Assembly (NCBI GenBank): GCA_951799405.1 | Contig: OX637351.1 | Location: 5,922,251 to 5,986,250 of the forward strand | Origin: Agapetus fuscipes | Taxonomy: Eukaryota > Arthropoda > Insecta > Trichoptera > Glossosomatidae | Reading direction: 5' to 3' | DNA: 64,000 bases | Shown: positions 50,866 through 62,904 of the stretch, one piece after another | How the letters are laid out: each line of letters opens with the position of its first letter | How positions within the stretch are numbered: the first letter of the stretch is position 1 | Notes under the pieces: model-generated | The model's database searches: none | The model's input: only the letters and a program-made list of their open reading frames with translations | Told to the model about the DNA's origin: nothing | Program-made: the position numbers and the translations under genes

Positions 50866-51741
50866 TACGTGCTAGAGAATAACTAATATTTTGTTGTTGG
50901 TTGCCAAGGACCCTAGTTGCATAGGCCTGTGATGTTTATTGTGACTCACTAAAGGCACTGCTTTTGACTGAATCCACTTTATTTGTTTCTAAAAAATATA
51001 AAAAAATCAATATGAATTCTCACAGTGTTGATACACAAACAATACAAAATATATATATTTTTTCAATTTCAAGGTTTTTTTTAATGCAATTTTGTAACAT
51101 TTGCTGCCCAAGTTTGCATGTATGGAATACTTGCCCCTGTTATTTGATAAAAAATGATTCTAACTTAAATGCGTAAATATAGTTTTTAATGTTAAAAAAT
51201 TATCATCCGCACGAAGGAGAGCAAAACAGTCGATTTAAAATTAGTATTATGATTGTTTATGACATTTTGTATAGAATTAAAAAATGGATTGCACAAACCG
51301 TATTGTAGGGAAGAATGGGTTTCTCAATGCCATATCCGACATCATCAGCAGGCCAAATGAAAACAAAGGTTTGAACTAAATTGTCAGAAAAAAATGTTGT
51401 TGCTTGCGATCAAAAATTGTAGGTATTGTATGTGAATTATCAACAGGTGTGGGGAGGCTCCGTTAGTGCAAAAGGTGCTAATAGTATCACATTTTTTGTC
51501 CAAGTAGATGACTGTCGGGACCATGGATTAGGGAATGACACTTTTTCCTGTGAGATGACGACACTATAGTCATTAAAGAACTGAATTTTCTACTTCATTT
51601 TATTTTCTCTGTGCAATGTATGTTTAAATTCATAAAAGTTGAATTGTCTCGATATGAAGTTAAAATAATGATTGAATTTCTAACATTCTCAATTTGAAAA
51701 TTTATTGCATTTTGTTCAACATTTATGAAATATTTTCCTTG
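50866..51741. other. Intergenic AT-rich DNA, unrecognised
   Basis: No supported feature. Confidence 0.35.
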
Positions 51742-52166
51742 TAAGGCCTATTTTTTTCAAATGTAGTAAACTTTTGACTAAAATGCAAATTTAGTAACAT
51801 TTTTGTAAATATTTTACTCACCGAATTTCGCCAGTAAATATTTAGTAGATTATTTTCAAGAAGATGTGGTCCCCTCTGACAGAAGCTGTTTGTTTTTGAT
51901 GTAAGGATACATCAGAAATGCCACAAAACTGAAATTTATGTCGTTTTCCAGCTTTATGGGGGTTAGACATATTGTGCTTTTATGACCAGTAATTTGTTTT
52001 AAAGCTTTTGAACAGCGGCCTTGTATTCATTTCTAAGATTTGTAACATCGCTTGTCACTTTAGGTCTATGCTGTTTTTAGTTAACTTGAACTGGATTATC
52101 TTGAGTAAATTGAAAGTAATAAGTAGTTAACTTAAATAATTTTGAAGTTGAAAATAACGGGCCTTA
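51742..52166. mobile_element. DNA transposon-like element with TAAGGCC termini, copy 2
   Basis: Diverged but collinear with 2080-2505 ('ccgaatttcgccagtaaata', 'gtaaggatacat', 'gtcgttttccagctt', ending 'cgggcctta'), 425 bp. The left terminus is more decayed than the right. Confidence 0.8.
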
Positions 52167-52284
52167 GTGTTGCGGTTTAATAAAAAATGTATATTAATTC
52201 ATACCAAGACAATTGGACTTAATTTTTTTATTTGCTCAAGTGAACAATTTTTAGATTTTTATCCGCATTTCTTTTCGCAAGTAT

Positions 52285-52505
52285 TTTCTTATGATGATGA
52301 AACAATTGGTTCACTTCTCCAATGTCACCCCTGTCTCAGGGAAATTTGGTAAGAGCCGCAGGGTGTATGTTTGTTGGAGGCTTAGATACTATTTTGTAAG
52401 TATGCATGCAGCATGTGTAAGCACAAACTTACACGTGTTTGCTTGTGGGCGTGCACTAAACATGAACCTGAAATGTTAACGTATCTTTGCAACTTAGATT
52501 ATAGA
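52285..52505 (+). mobile_element. LINE-A 3' end, ATTATAG-tail type
   Basis: From 'tgatgatgaaacaattggtt' to 'ttgcaacttagattatagat'. The first 40 bp are replaced. Confidence 0.78.
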
Positions 52506-53040
52506 TATAGAAGCATATCTTTTTGTATAAGGATAAAATCTATGGCGTTTTTTGGGCTTTGGGAGATAAAATACAAAAAAAATGCCATTAAATTTTTTTT
52601 TTTAAAATTTTTATTCAAATGTAGACTCACTACAGATCTTGTAAATCAGTTTTCCATTTTATATAAGTAAAAAGTATCAAAATAGTCTTATAATTATTAA
52701 TCTCTAAAATCAAATTATTTTTATGTACATTGATTGTTTGATGAAAAAAAAGTGAATTTAATAATTCTAAATTGTATGCATGTAAAATTCAGTCAAAATT
52801 AAACTTAATTAATAAAAAAATACATTTAAAAATAATAAAATTTGTTCTTTTATTTTTTTGTGTACTGTTATAAAGTGCTGAACCAGAAAGGGCTGTGTTT
52901 AACTCGTCAAGAGCAATCCCCCGCAAGCTTGGGCTTCGCCATAGAAAGTGTCAATTCTAAAGTAAGACTCAATTTCTGCTAGACTTCAGACGGGTCAATC
53001 TGATGTAACAACTTAAATAAAATATGAGATTTATCTGGTT
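52506..53040. other. AT-rich intergenic DNA
   Basis: A weak SINE-C-like scrap lies near 52912-53000 ('gcttgggcttcgcc', 'agtaagactcaatt'). Nothing else is supported. Confidence 0.35.
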
Positions 53041-53300
53041 TTTTTTTAAATAGATTTGTGGAGTGGAATACAATTCACCAACCCATTCTGCCTGGCCAGA
53101 AACAGGTATTAATATCATCAATTAATAATTCATTATTGTTTATTTTAACGAATTATTAATTAATAATTACCCAATAACATCTGATGAACCAGGGTCAAAG
53201 TTACGGTCAAATGACCCAGGCGGGGATCGAACCAACATTTTTCAATTCCAAACACCCAAGAAAGATCAGCCCACTTGGCCCCCTCGGCTATAACACCGAT
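53041..53300 (-). mobile_element. SINE-F, near full length
   Basis: On the minus strand the head reads 'gccgagggggccaagtgggc' and 'ggttcgatccccgcctggg', a Leu/Ser-tRNA-like arrangement with a long variable arm. An AT-rich middle follows and the 3' end is 'ctgtttctggccaggcagaa', 'ttggtgaattgtattcc'. Confidence 0.8.
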
Positions 53301-53510
53301 GCTTGTCACAGATCTATGTGACTAGGGTTCTTAGCAACCCATAATAAAATAATAGTTAGTCTGGCCATGACGTGACATCACAACTTTTTTATCTATGGAA
53401 TTTGCATCATTCTGACCTTGCACTCTTTCCCATTAGTCATATCCATACCTTAACTTAAATTTAAATTGAGAACCTTATTTTAAAAAAAGGGATTCAGAGA
53501 CCATAGAGAT

Positions 53511-53967
53511 TCACACATGTTTCAGATCATTTTCCATCAGTGTTACCAGGTAGTTGTCATCCTCCGTCAGACACTCCATAACATCAAAATGATCCATTTT
53601 ATCTTTAATTTCGAAATGTATATTTTCGACGTGGCAACACTCTTGCAGCATGTCATAAAAGTCTCTCGATTGCTTTCTAAACGCATAACTGTCATTCTCC
53701 GTTGCCAAAATGTACAAGCGGAAGTCGTAATTGCACAGATGGAAGTAGTTGTCGAAATGCGGTGATAGATTTTTGGCTTCCTCGTTGGTTAGGTGCAGTT
53801 TTTCATTGTTTGATGTTTGGACGAGCCCCGTGAGATCAAACACGCCGGAAATCAAGATGGCGGCTTTCAGGAATTCAATGTTTGGAAGGCATTCCAGGAA
53901 GTTGTGGTTGCTCAGCATTTTGGCGACTAGATGACCGCCGGCGGAATGCCCGGCGAAATAAATTCCC
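53511..53967 (-). CDS. KFase: KFase terminal exon with catalytic triad
   Basis: Acceptor TTTTTTTAG before 53967 and stop TGA at 53513-53511. It encodes RGIYFAGHSAGGHLVAKML through the catalytic Asp and His to LMENDLKHV. Confidence 0.94.
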
Positions 53968-56900
53968 CTAAAAAAAGGCAAACATTTAATTAGATGAGCT
54001 TAAAATTATGACAAGTTTAACTAACTCTAGAAATAAGCTGTAGTTGGTTTGGGAATCATTAAATAATAGCAGCTCATTTACATATTTAGTGTAAATTCTT
54101 GCCACATTGTCTTGGATAGGATGTGGAGATTGGAAATCATTCTTACAAGTAAAAAATGTAATTTGTTGTGTATGTTCCTTGACTTATGTTGGTATGCGGC
54201 TGACCTCCCATACTGTAAAAAATGGTTCACTTCGCAAATGTTTCAGGGAAAGACGGCAAGAGTTGCAGGGTGTAAGTCCATTTGAGATTTGGGTTTTTAT
54301 ATTGTAGGTTCACATGCGGCATGTGCAAGCGCAAACTTGTACGTGTCTGCTTGTCTCATGAGACTTCCAGCCCAGGCATCATTAGTTAGTCAAAGCGTGG
54401 GCTCAACGGACGACTAAAATGTCTAAGAATAGCACCATAAGACTATAGATTATAATAGATGGCTACATATTCCCATAAAATACCTGGATTTGTTTTGCTC
54501 CGCGTAGCTAAAGACATACTTGGCTGCCCGCTCTATTTGCTTGATGATTTCTGCTACAGAGGCAATCGGGCTCAGGGTGTAGCCCACGACTATGGTCTTG
54601 AAGCCGGCCTTGTGCAAAGGCCCCGCTGGGTAGCTGGACTGCTCCCTGCTCAGCATCTGCCAGTAGCCTCCGTGGACAAACACCAGAATGGGGGCGTCTG
54701 AAATATAAAATACCTACTGCGATAACTTTTTATGAATATCCAGAGTCATAATTAAAGGAGAGCTTGTATGAAGAAGGTTATGACTGGGGGAAATGAAAAA
54801 AGTACGTAAGGACAGAAAAAATGGCGGTTGATCTGTAATGTTGGCGGCTAGGGTTTTTTAGATTAGAATTTTGTTTTCTGTTTTAGTTTTTGATGTCCAT
54901 CATATTATTATTTATTGATTTTAAAAATGTAATTTGTTGTATATGTTCCTTGACTTATAGGTTGGTATGCGGCTGACCACCTATGCTGTAGAAAATGGAT
55001 CACTTTGCCAATGTCACCCCTGTTTCAGGGAAGGCCAACAGGAGTTGCAGGGTGTATGCTCATTTGAGATTCGGGTTTTTATATTGTAAGTCCACATGCG
55101 GCATGTTTAAGTGCAAACTTATACACGTCTGCTTGTGAAACTTTAATGTTACATATATTTGCAACTTAGATTAAATTAGATCAGCGGCCGGGGAACTTTT
55201 TTAACCATTACCCCAAAATCTTTCTGCGTAAGTCGATATTACCCCTTTCCCCCATTTTGAAAAGAAGACAATCAATGTATATTTAAATAAACATTAATTG
55301 AATTAATTTACAAGGATGATAAAAAAGTTACATGAAAATAGTATGTAATAGACAAACAAAATAAAATTATTACCCCAAAAGAAAACATTTTTAATCATAA
55401 TTTACCCCGGTTCCCCGACCGCTGGATTAGATGAACCGTGTTGTAGTGAAGAATGGGTTTCTCAATGTTTCGTCGAAGTGGTATTTGACATCATTAGGAC
55501 AAAATATACTACGTCTTTAAAATATTAATTTTATAGACACACTGTATGCATGTTTATGAAATTAGCAATTAATTAAAATGTATTAATAATCATTTTTTTA
55601 TGTTATAATCACATCTTCTTCTTCTTCGAGTCATCCTAAGGAGCAGTGACAGTTTACTTAGGTCACTGAATGATGGAACGATGACCAGCCAAAAAAAAAT
55701 ATGACTGATCACCCTGGACAAAGAAGACGAGTGGAAACATTGACTTATGCTATCTGTGGACTAGAAATTATTTTACCAAAAATAGACAATATATACCTAC
55801 TTATATCTGTTTCAACCTACTTACGAAAACGGTAATTAGTAAGAAAGAGAACAAAGAACTTCACAGTTGCATTTCCATGTGCACAAAAAAACTCAGGCAA
55901 ATGTAAAAAATTTATAGAATGAAAAAAACAGATTTTACTGACCGTGCAAAAGAGAAGCTAATGATTTTCTCTACGTTTCGTCGGAGTCATATCCGACTTC
56001 CTCAGGAGACGTGTATCTTCTACAAAGAACAACCACAAACTCTTTGTGGTTCTTCTTTGTAGAAGACACGTCTCCTGAGGATGTCGGATATGACTCCGAC
56101 GAAACGTAGAGAAAATCGTTCTTCTCTTTTGCACGGTCAGTAAAATCCATTTTTTTCATTCTATAAAATGTCTAACGACCTTAATAATAATTTAAAATCT
56201 TTAAATGTAAAAATGTTTCTAGAAAGGTGGCAGCATTGCCGCGTGCGTACTATGCCCGGAGCAGTCCGAACATAGACGCATGCGGTATAAATCTTGAGTT
56301 TTGAAAGAAAAAGGCATTATTTTAAGACGAAAATAGAGAAAGCAATAAAACATAAAATTTGACACCTAAAAACATGTTTTGTATGACACAACTGCAACGT
56401 TTGACAGGACTGAGACAAATGTGGTACATAGTACCTATGCATCAATGCAGTAAGTTAGTTTCTGCTCTTCTATGTAACAGTTGAACAGTGCCCTTGCAGT
56501 GATTTATCACAAAACGGGCCTATAAAATATTGTCTTATTATTAAAATTACTCAATGGTTAGGATAATCGACGCTCTACTGTTTTTAAAGAAAATGCAGCT
56601 CATGATATAAGCTCAAGTATCTCGTGAACTTTGCTCAAATGCTCACAAACAGTTGCTTATAATTTGCATTGCAAGACACTTTCTTATCTGTAGGCATTAA
56701 TTTGTCCTCAATAGTTTTAATCAAAGTGTAATGTTTATTCTAATTCAAGATGCCTTTAATTTATTCCTGTTCTTTGCTCTTTATACATTACATTGTAGTT
56801 GTATTTATCATGGGCGTACCTAGGAAGGGGCAGGGGGTGGCAGCTGCCCCCCCCCCCCTGAAAGTAAAAAAAAAAACTAAATTGTTTTAAATTTTGTTGT

Positions 56901-57600
56901 GGAATTTATTACAATTATTGAAATGTAACAAACACTACAGATCAACCTTGCAGATTAGCCGCCACTTTTTCCTGTCCTTACATAATTTTGTTGGATAGAA
57001 AAGTATTGACTTTTTTGTATAGATTTCTTTTTAAGGTTTTGTTGTTTTTATACCCTTAAATGTTATTTATTATTTGTATTCCTCGGTTAATAGGTTGATA
57101 TGAGGCTGACGCCATTGCTGTAGAAAATGGTTCACTTTGCCAGTGTAACCCCTGTTCAGGGAAGGTAGGCAGGAGTTTCCGGGTGTATGTTCATTTGAGA
57201 TTCGGGTTTTTATAGCGTAGGTCCACATGCGGCATGTTTAAGCGCGAACTTTATGTGTCTGTTTGTTAAAATGCATATAACAATAATGTGAATATTTAAT
57301 TTTAAATATATTTGCAACTTAGATTAGATTAGACGGCCCCCAGAGGTCTGAATTTGGGCCTGGATGCAAGACAACTTTCCTCAGGATCAATCCAACCAAC
57401 ATTTCCAAGGGTTAAAAAATATGCATGCATTGCTTGAATACTTGCTTTATAAAAGAGAAAAAAATATTTTTGAGGAAGAAAGATCATAATTCTGTTACCA
57501 TTTGGTAGGTCTGTTCCGAATATGTCCAGTTTCTCTGCCTTGGATTCTCCATAGGGTATATTCAATTCACAAGCAATTTCTTCCACAGCCAGCTTACTCC
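53511..57600 (-). CDS. KFase: Kynurenine formamidase (arylformamidase), last three exons; N-terminus not found
   Basis: KFase hydrolyses N-formylkynurenine to kynurenine and formate, the second step of tryptophan breakdown, in the cytosol; in insects it feeds ommochrome and xanthurenate synthesis. Visible coding join, minus strand: 57600-57499, 54697-54484, 53967-53511; 773 nt, GT..AG borders, continuous frame. The order fits the family: ELNIPYG..KLDIFGTDLP, the oxyanion motif HGGYW, the nucleophile elbow GHSAGG (Ser codon 53945-53943), a late aspartate (LATENDSYAF) and the catalytic histidine (KMDHFDV). The triad is complete, so nothing here suggests loss of function. The first visible exon starts in phase (two bases complete a split codon), so at least one upstream exon with about 45-60 residues is missing, either 5' of 57600 or beyond the window. 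Exons are AT-rich, unlike MVB12. Other alpha/beta hydrolases share GxSxG but not the HGGYW plus PYG..KLDI pattern. Confidence 0.92.
54173..54360 (+). mobile_element. LINE-A 3' module, distal end missing
   Basis: From 'tgttccttgacttatgttgg' to 'acttgtacgtgtctgcttgt', then replaced by 'catgagacttccagccc', a scrap of foldback family 3. Antisense in a KFase intron. Confidence 0.78.
54484..54697 (-). CDS. KFase: KFase internal exon with HGGYW
   Basis: Acceptor ATATTTCAG before 54697 and donor CCAG|GTATTT at 54483. It encodes DAPILVFVHGGYWQML to SYAEQNKS. Confidence 0.93.
54736..55180 (+). mobile_element. LINE-A, ORF end plus GATTA-tail 3' module
   Basis: 'aatatccagagtcataatta', 'aatggcggttgatctgtaat' and 'gttggcggctagggttttt' lead through a 100-bp spacer to the module (54948-55180). 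Confidence 0.88.
55181..55910. other. KFase intron DNA, mostly unrecognised
   Basis: 'ggccggggaacttttttaac' (55187) and 'taccccggttccccgaccgc' (55404) are inverted, so 55186-55426 may be a small inverted-repeat element. Confidence 0.4.
55911..56167. mobile_element. Palindromic foldback element, family 4
   Basis: Arms of about 120 bp: 'tttatagaatgaaaaaa', 'gattttactgaccgtgcaaa', 'tctctacgtttcgtcggagt' and 'catatccgac' return inverted to 56167. The centre is 'ccacaaactctttgtgg'. Stop-free frames across it come from the palindrome. Confidence 0.88.
56168..57070. other. KFase intron DNA, mostly unrecognised
   Basis: 56937-56990 is a minus-strand scrap of the LINE-A ORF end. 56816-56860 ('gggcgtacctaggaagggg' and a run of C) resembles the terminus of a dispersed element. 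The rest is unrecognised. Confidence 0.4.
57071..57332 (+). mobile_element. LINE-A 3' end, GATTA-tail type
   Basis: From 'gtattcctcggttaataggt' to 'gcaacttagattagattaga', ending 167 bp beyond the donor of the first visible KFase exon. Confidence 0.82.
57499..57600 (-). CDS. KFase: KFase internal exon (first visible)
   Basis: Acceptor ATTTTCAG before 57600 and donor AATG|GTAACA at 57498. It encodes SKLAVEEIACELNIPYGE to GTDLPN. Confidence 0.88.
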
Positions 57601-57848
57601 CTGAAAATAATAATTTTATGTACAAGTATATAAATTTTAATCGTTCAATAATAAATGATCATTTCTAGGCAACAAAAAAAAAAAACTATGAGAGAATAGA
57701 AGGTGTCAAAGTAGTTTTCATTTCTTGTGAAGGCTTGTTCGTAAAAAAAGAAACTGGGTTATTAGTCTCATCTTAGCTAGCAATTGTATTGGTCGATAGT
57801 AAGTCATAGAATATGGTGTAAAAACTTGTATGACAATATCATGGGTGT

Positions 57849-58003
57849 AGGGCTGGTTTTAGTGTCGCACTGACAACACGCTGACAGCCAAAATGTATGA
57901 ACTTGTAGGAAGCGTTGCGCGCTGACAGCTACGCGCCAGTCTAAAACGCTTCCTACAAGTTCATATATTTTGAACTGTCAGCGCGACACTAAAACCAGCC
58001 TTA
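57849..58003. mobile_element. Foldback MITE, family 5
   Basis: 'agggctggttttagtgtcgc' at the left end and its near-complement 'gcgacactaaaaccagcctt' at the right. 'atgaacttgtaggaagcg' and its complement flank the centre. Confidence 0.8.
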
Positions 58004-59327
58004 ACAAAAAGGTGTCGCAGGAAGTATAAGACAGAAGAGAGCTTATAAGTCACATTTTGAAGAGGAAAAGCAAACCACTCAATTATATGCAGCAACTTTT
58101 GTAGCAACATTGTTGAAGTTGCATAGGCAATGAAGAGGTCGCTTAAGAACTTCATACTTCCAGGATTTGAAACGGCTCATGGATGTCTCCTCCTCGTTCG
58201 AAGTGTGAGAGGATAGCAACCAACAGAAACAGATGGCTGGAGCAACAAAAGGCACTGCCTTTAGAAGATAATGGTGATGACAGAGCAGTCTTAAGGGTGA
58301 TTGAGAGGTCAGCGCGCCCAACTTTGATGACCAAAATGGCCCATTTTGTAAGTGGTAAGGTAGTATTTTTTCTCCTGATTAAATTAACACATAAAATTAG
58401 GTATTTTTTCCCATAAAATACAAATTCAAAATAATTTTATTTACGGAGATACCTTAAATGGAGATTTCCAGTGTTCTTATGAATAAATCCTATTTTTTTT
58501 TTATTTCAAAACATTAACTTTGATTAGTTGTATTTTTTCTAGATGAAAATTATTTTTTTAAACTTTTCATTGGTTCTTTATAATTATTTAAAAAGTACCC
58601 AAATTTTGCATATCTTCGTGTAGCTAAAATTGCATTTTAATTGTATATTTTCTTTTTAGGATTTGAAGTGATATTTTTTATGTGTTTAATGTAATTCTTA
58701 TTTTATTTTTCCTCTTCCAATTTATATTTAATAATGGAAAAAGAATGATTTTCATACTAAACGCGATCCACCCTAGTGCGCCATTGTGTCGGTTTTTTGA
58801 ACTATTCAAACAATTATATTTCCGAGAGACAAAAATTCTGACACATTTTCGGTGTTCATATTTCCCCAGAAGCAAATATTTTTTTACGTTGTAACTCGGA
58901 GTTATCGTTTTGTAAAAATGCATGAAAATTAAGACGGCCACACGGCGCTGTTTAAAATCGTTTTTTATTTTTTGTTTTCTCCGTGTTTGTTTTTAAACGT
59001 CCAATGTTATACTCGAGGCATGTCCGTATTTTTGCGTGCGTAAGAATGAACGTACAAAATATTTTTTTATACTCAACCACAGAGTTTTATTATAATATAT
59101 AGAAATTGAGACGCTCGTGAGAGGTGCTGCTTTACATCCTGATACATTATTTGTATGCGCCGCGGCTCAGTTATAACGTTGACTTTCATACTTGGAGTTA
59201 AAATTCGCCTGCCCGCTTTCAATTCTGGTGTTTAGTCCAAAGTCTTCCAGAAGTTAAAAACATTTTTTGTAAATTGTAAATCTTAAGATTTTTTTTATCA
59301 AGATCGTTTATTTCTGAAATGAAATTT
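58004..59327. other. Unrecognised DNA
   Basis: 58079-58416 has open frames on both strands (for example minus ERGGDIHEPFQ) but no domain I recognise; the missing KFase exon was not found here. The rest is AT-rich. Confidence 0.35.
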
Positions 59328-59476
59328 GTTGTGTACATTTCTTGACTTATAGGTTGGTATGCGGCTGACCACCCATGCTGTATAAATTGGTTCTGCGTGT
59401 AAAACGTGTCTGCTTGTGAAAATGCATGTAATGTGAAACCCCAATGTGGCATATCTTTGCGACTTAGATTAGATTA
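59328..59476 (+). mobile_element. LINE-A 3' module with internal deletion
   Basis: 'cttgacttataggttggtat' to 'ataaattggttct' is joined directly to 'cgtgtctgcttgtg' and a GATTA tail; about 100 bp of the module are missing. Confidence 0.82.
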
Positions 59477-59499
59477 GAACGTTATTTATTACATGCAAA

Positions 59500-59745
59500 C
59501 CTTGACTTATAGGTTGGTATGCGGCAGACCACACATACTGTAAAAAATGGTTCACTTTGCCAATGTGACCCCTGTTCCAGAGAAGGTCGGCAAGTATTGC
59601 AAGGTTGATGTTCATTTGAGGTTTGGATTTTTAATTGTTAGTAAACACTCAGCATTTGTATGTGCGAACTTTACAAGTGTTTGTTTGTGGGCATGCATTT
59701 GATATGAGTTTTTAATGTTTATATATCTTTGCACTATAGATTACA
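59500..59745 (+). mobile_element. LINE-A 3' end, ATTATAG-tail type
   Basis: From 'ccttgacttataggttggta' to 'tttgcactatagattacaga'. Confidence 0.82.
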
Positions 59746-60605
59746 GATTATTTGAGAACTTGCATACGTTTTTTACTGTATTTGAAGAAATTTGAAAGGC
59801 TCTATGGAAATTTATATGTTCGGCTGTTAATATATAATATTTTTTTATATATTGTTTTTTTAACAACTTTGACAAGACCGTACTGATTTGTATCTGTATG
59901 ATAATCTCATATTCGTGTTTAGATGTTGTTTATGTCTTGCTTGAATTATGTCTTCATACTTTTAAAGTTTTTTTTGTAATAATTCCCATGAAGATTTTGA
60001 AAAATGGAGTAATAAATGGGCATCCGTATCCATCACTGAAACTATCGGATACTTGTTAATAAAAAAATCGTATCCGTATCTATCCAAAATAGATTAAAAA
60101 ATATAATAAAAATGACATCTGTTACATCGTTTCATTATGATTTTCATTTTTCAGTGAATACAAAGCTTTAGTAATAATCACGTATACTTGTGTGACTGAT
60201 AAAAAACTAAATGAAAGCCTTGAAATATTGCCATCCAATCAATGTTCTTATTTGTAGGTATTTTATTTTAAAATTTTCTTAAAAATCTAATATCCGTGAG
60301 GAAACCCTTCAAAACTAGCGGATATCCGAAATAATACCGTTTCCATTCCCGACAAATTTGGAGACTGTGCAGAAATGTGAAACATTTTATGAAACGTTTA
60401 TTATTAAGATACATTTTTTATTTTGTTCTTCGTTTGTCCTGCCTTCATAAGTATAACTAGATATGTTGTGGATATTATTTTACCCGTAATTGAAACTTTC
60501 AAGTATCCGAAATAAAAATTAAAACGTGTCCGCAACCGAAACAAAAGTTTCGGATAATGTCGGATAGGGGTGTAGACGGAGTTTAAATAAAACATGTTAT
60601 TATAA
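59746..60605. other. AT-rich DNA, nothing recognised
   Basis: Short variants of 'atccgtatc' and 'cggataa' recur at 60020-60560 and 61600, suggesting a decayed repeat, but no class can be named. Confidence 0.35.
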
Positions 60606-60715
60606 TGTGTAACAAATAAACAAAACCTCACATGAACATAAACCTTGCAACTCCTGTCGCCTGTCCCTGAAACCAGGGTGGCATTGGCAAAAGTGAACCG
60701 ATTTTTACAGCACGG

Positions 60716-61552
60716 AGGTACGCAGTGGCATACTTTTACCCACCTTGATGTATGGAAGCGAGGCCTGGACGGTGAATGAAAGTGAAATTAGTAAGGTCCA
60801 TACTGTTGAAATGGACTTTCTAAGAAGTATGATTGGGAAAAAACGGAGTGACAGGGTGAGGAATGATTTTGTAAGAGAAGAATGTGGTGCAAGAGAAAGT
60901 GTGAAAGTGAAGATTAAAAGAAGTTTGTTAAGATGGTTTGGGCATATGGAGAGAATGAATGAGGAAAGACTGACGAAGAAAGTATATGTTGGTAGAATAG
61001 ATGGATGTCGTGGTAGAGGAAGACCGAGAAAGGTATGGATGGACCAAATATCCGAAATTGCGAATGAATGGAATATCCAGAGTCATAATAAAAGAAGAGC
61101 CTGTATGAAGAAAATTATGACTCTGGAGGAAATGAAAGAAGTATGTAAGGACAGAAAGAAATGGCGGTTGATCTGTAATGTTGGCGGCTAGGGTTTATTA
61201 AATTGGAATTTGTTTTTATTTGTAAATGGATATTTTGTATTTGGATATTATTATTTAGTGATGTATAAAATGTAATTTGTCGTGTGTGTGTGTCCCTTGA
61301 CTTATAGGTTGGTATGCGGCTGACCACCCATGCTGTAAAAATGGTTCACTTTGCCAATGTCACCCCTGTCTCAGGAAAGGACGGCAAGAGTTGCAGGGTG
61401 TATGTCCATTTGAGATTTAGTTTTTATGTTGTAGGTTCACATGAGGCATGTGCAAGCGCGAACTTGTACGTGTCTGGTTGTGAGAATGAATGTAATGTGA
61501 ATCTCCAATGTAACATATCTTTGCAACTTAGATTAGATTAGATTAGATTAGA
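60716..61552 (+). mobile_element. LINE-A, longest copy: ORF2 C-terminus plus full 3' end
   Basis: A reading frame open from about 60721 to the stop at 61189-61191 gives [78 protein letters not shown]. This is the C-terminal region of a non-LTR retrotransposon ORF2; the catalytic reverse-transcriptase motifs lie upstream and are absent. A 100-bp spacer leads to the 3' module (about 61293-61530), ending in four GATTA units. The frame is intact over about 157 codons, so this copy is recent. It starts abruptly in a minus-strand LINE-A scrap (60606-60715), typical of 5' truncation during target-primed reverse transcription. Confidence 0.9.
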
Positions 61553-62904
61553 GGGTCAGCCTCATACCAATCTATCAGTCAAGGAGATATCCTTTTGCCG
61601 AAATCGAAATAATATTATTGCAATATCCGTATCTGTATCCTTTATTTTACATCGATAGCATCTCTGTCATTCCACGTTTGTGTTTTTATTCATTCGTAGA
61701 CAAATCAATAAATAAAATTTACACCACACAATCGTATTAAAATGAATCATTTTGTGCGTGATAACCACAATCTACAATCTAAGTCGAAGAGTTATGTATA
61801 TCTACTCATTTCTTGTGAAAGCTGAGAAAGCCGTGCCTTGGGTGGTCAGCCTCTAAGTCAAGATAAAAAATGAAATATAAAAAGAAAAAATATTTTTTTG
61901 GCATAATTTGTTTTAATACAATCGTTTGCTACCACTGAGACTTCCACATAGATAATTTTATAAAAAATACACGCCGCGTGTGATACAGCGGGACAGACGA
62001 AACAGAATGTTTTTGTTATATTTAAAAAAAAAGATCTGCACACACAACGTGTTTGTCTGTAAAACGCAAAAAAATGTTTAAGTTATTTTACAAATGTAAG
62101 ATACTTGTGCAGAATATTTTCTTTCGTAATTGTACGTAATTGTCTTTCTGTGTCAGATTCGCAGCCGTTAGTACTCAAACATAGCGTTTAAGGTTATACG
62201 AGAGCTTAAGAAGATTATTAATATCGGGACTAAAGAACCTCTTTAATAAGTTTTATGAAACTAAAATCGTAATTTTATGTCAAATAACTTTGACTGATCA
62301 TGGCCAGATGTCGTTGCTGAAGTATATAACTTAATGTTCTTACTCAAGCATTACGTTTCATAAAAAAATAATGTAAATTATCTTGACACTCTTAGCGAGC
62401 GTTTTAGTTTTTATAAACTTGTGTTTAAACGCTATTGTTGAGTATTTACGACCGCATGGCTCATATAGTAAGTTATGCATCAAAAATTGCAAAAAGAAAT
62501 GATTTTGACACAAGTATTATTCTATGTTAGAATTATTTAACTTTTTTTGCATTTTGAATCGACACGAGGAACGTGTGCCCAGAGCATGTTTTGTCGTTTT
62601 AACAAAGGCATGCCAAAGTACTGTTTCGTCTATCTCACACAATATATTATGTGGATATTTTTTTTCATATATCGCACGCTTCTAATTAAAGAACAATAAG
62701 TCCAAAAATAAGAATGATCGGAAATTACGTTTGATGTTTTGCATGTTTGACTTGTTGCACTAATGTACAAAAAACCGGTAAAATGGCCTTTTTTTCTCAA
62801 AATATAAGAAATGAATCTAAAAGTAGATTTCAACCTTTAATTTTGTATAGCAATTACCATCACTTGAATTTACTTAACTTTTAGTAATAAACTCAGATTA
62901 AAGT
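61553..62904. other. AT-rich DNA with LINE-A and SINE-B scraps
   Basis: 61553-61586 and about 61768-61860 carry short minus-strand LINE-A pieces, and 61806-61845 a SINE-B body piece. From 61870 to 62904 nothing is recognised. Confidence 0.4.

Noticed and set aside
53517..53765. Plus-strand ORF over the KFase terminal exon
   Set aside because: It is the antisense shadow of the KFase coding frame, which carries GHSAGG and the catalytic histidine.
55971..56159. 62-aa ORF in the palindrome
   Set aside because: The frame is created by the inverted arms; both halves mirror each other.
58183..58416. Possible gene or KFase first exon with overlapping minus frames
   Set aside because: Neither strand shows a family motif, and no donor in the required phase was found.
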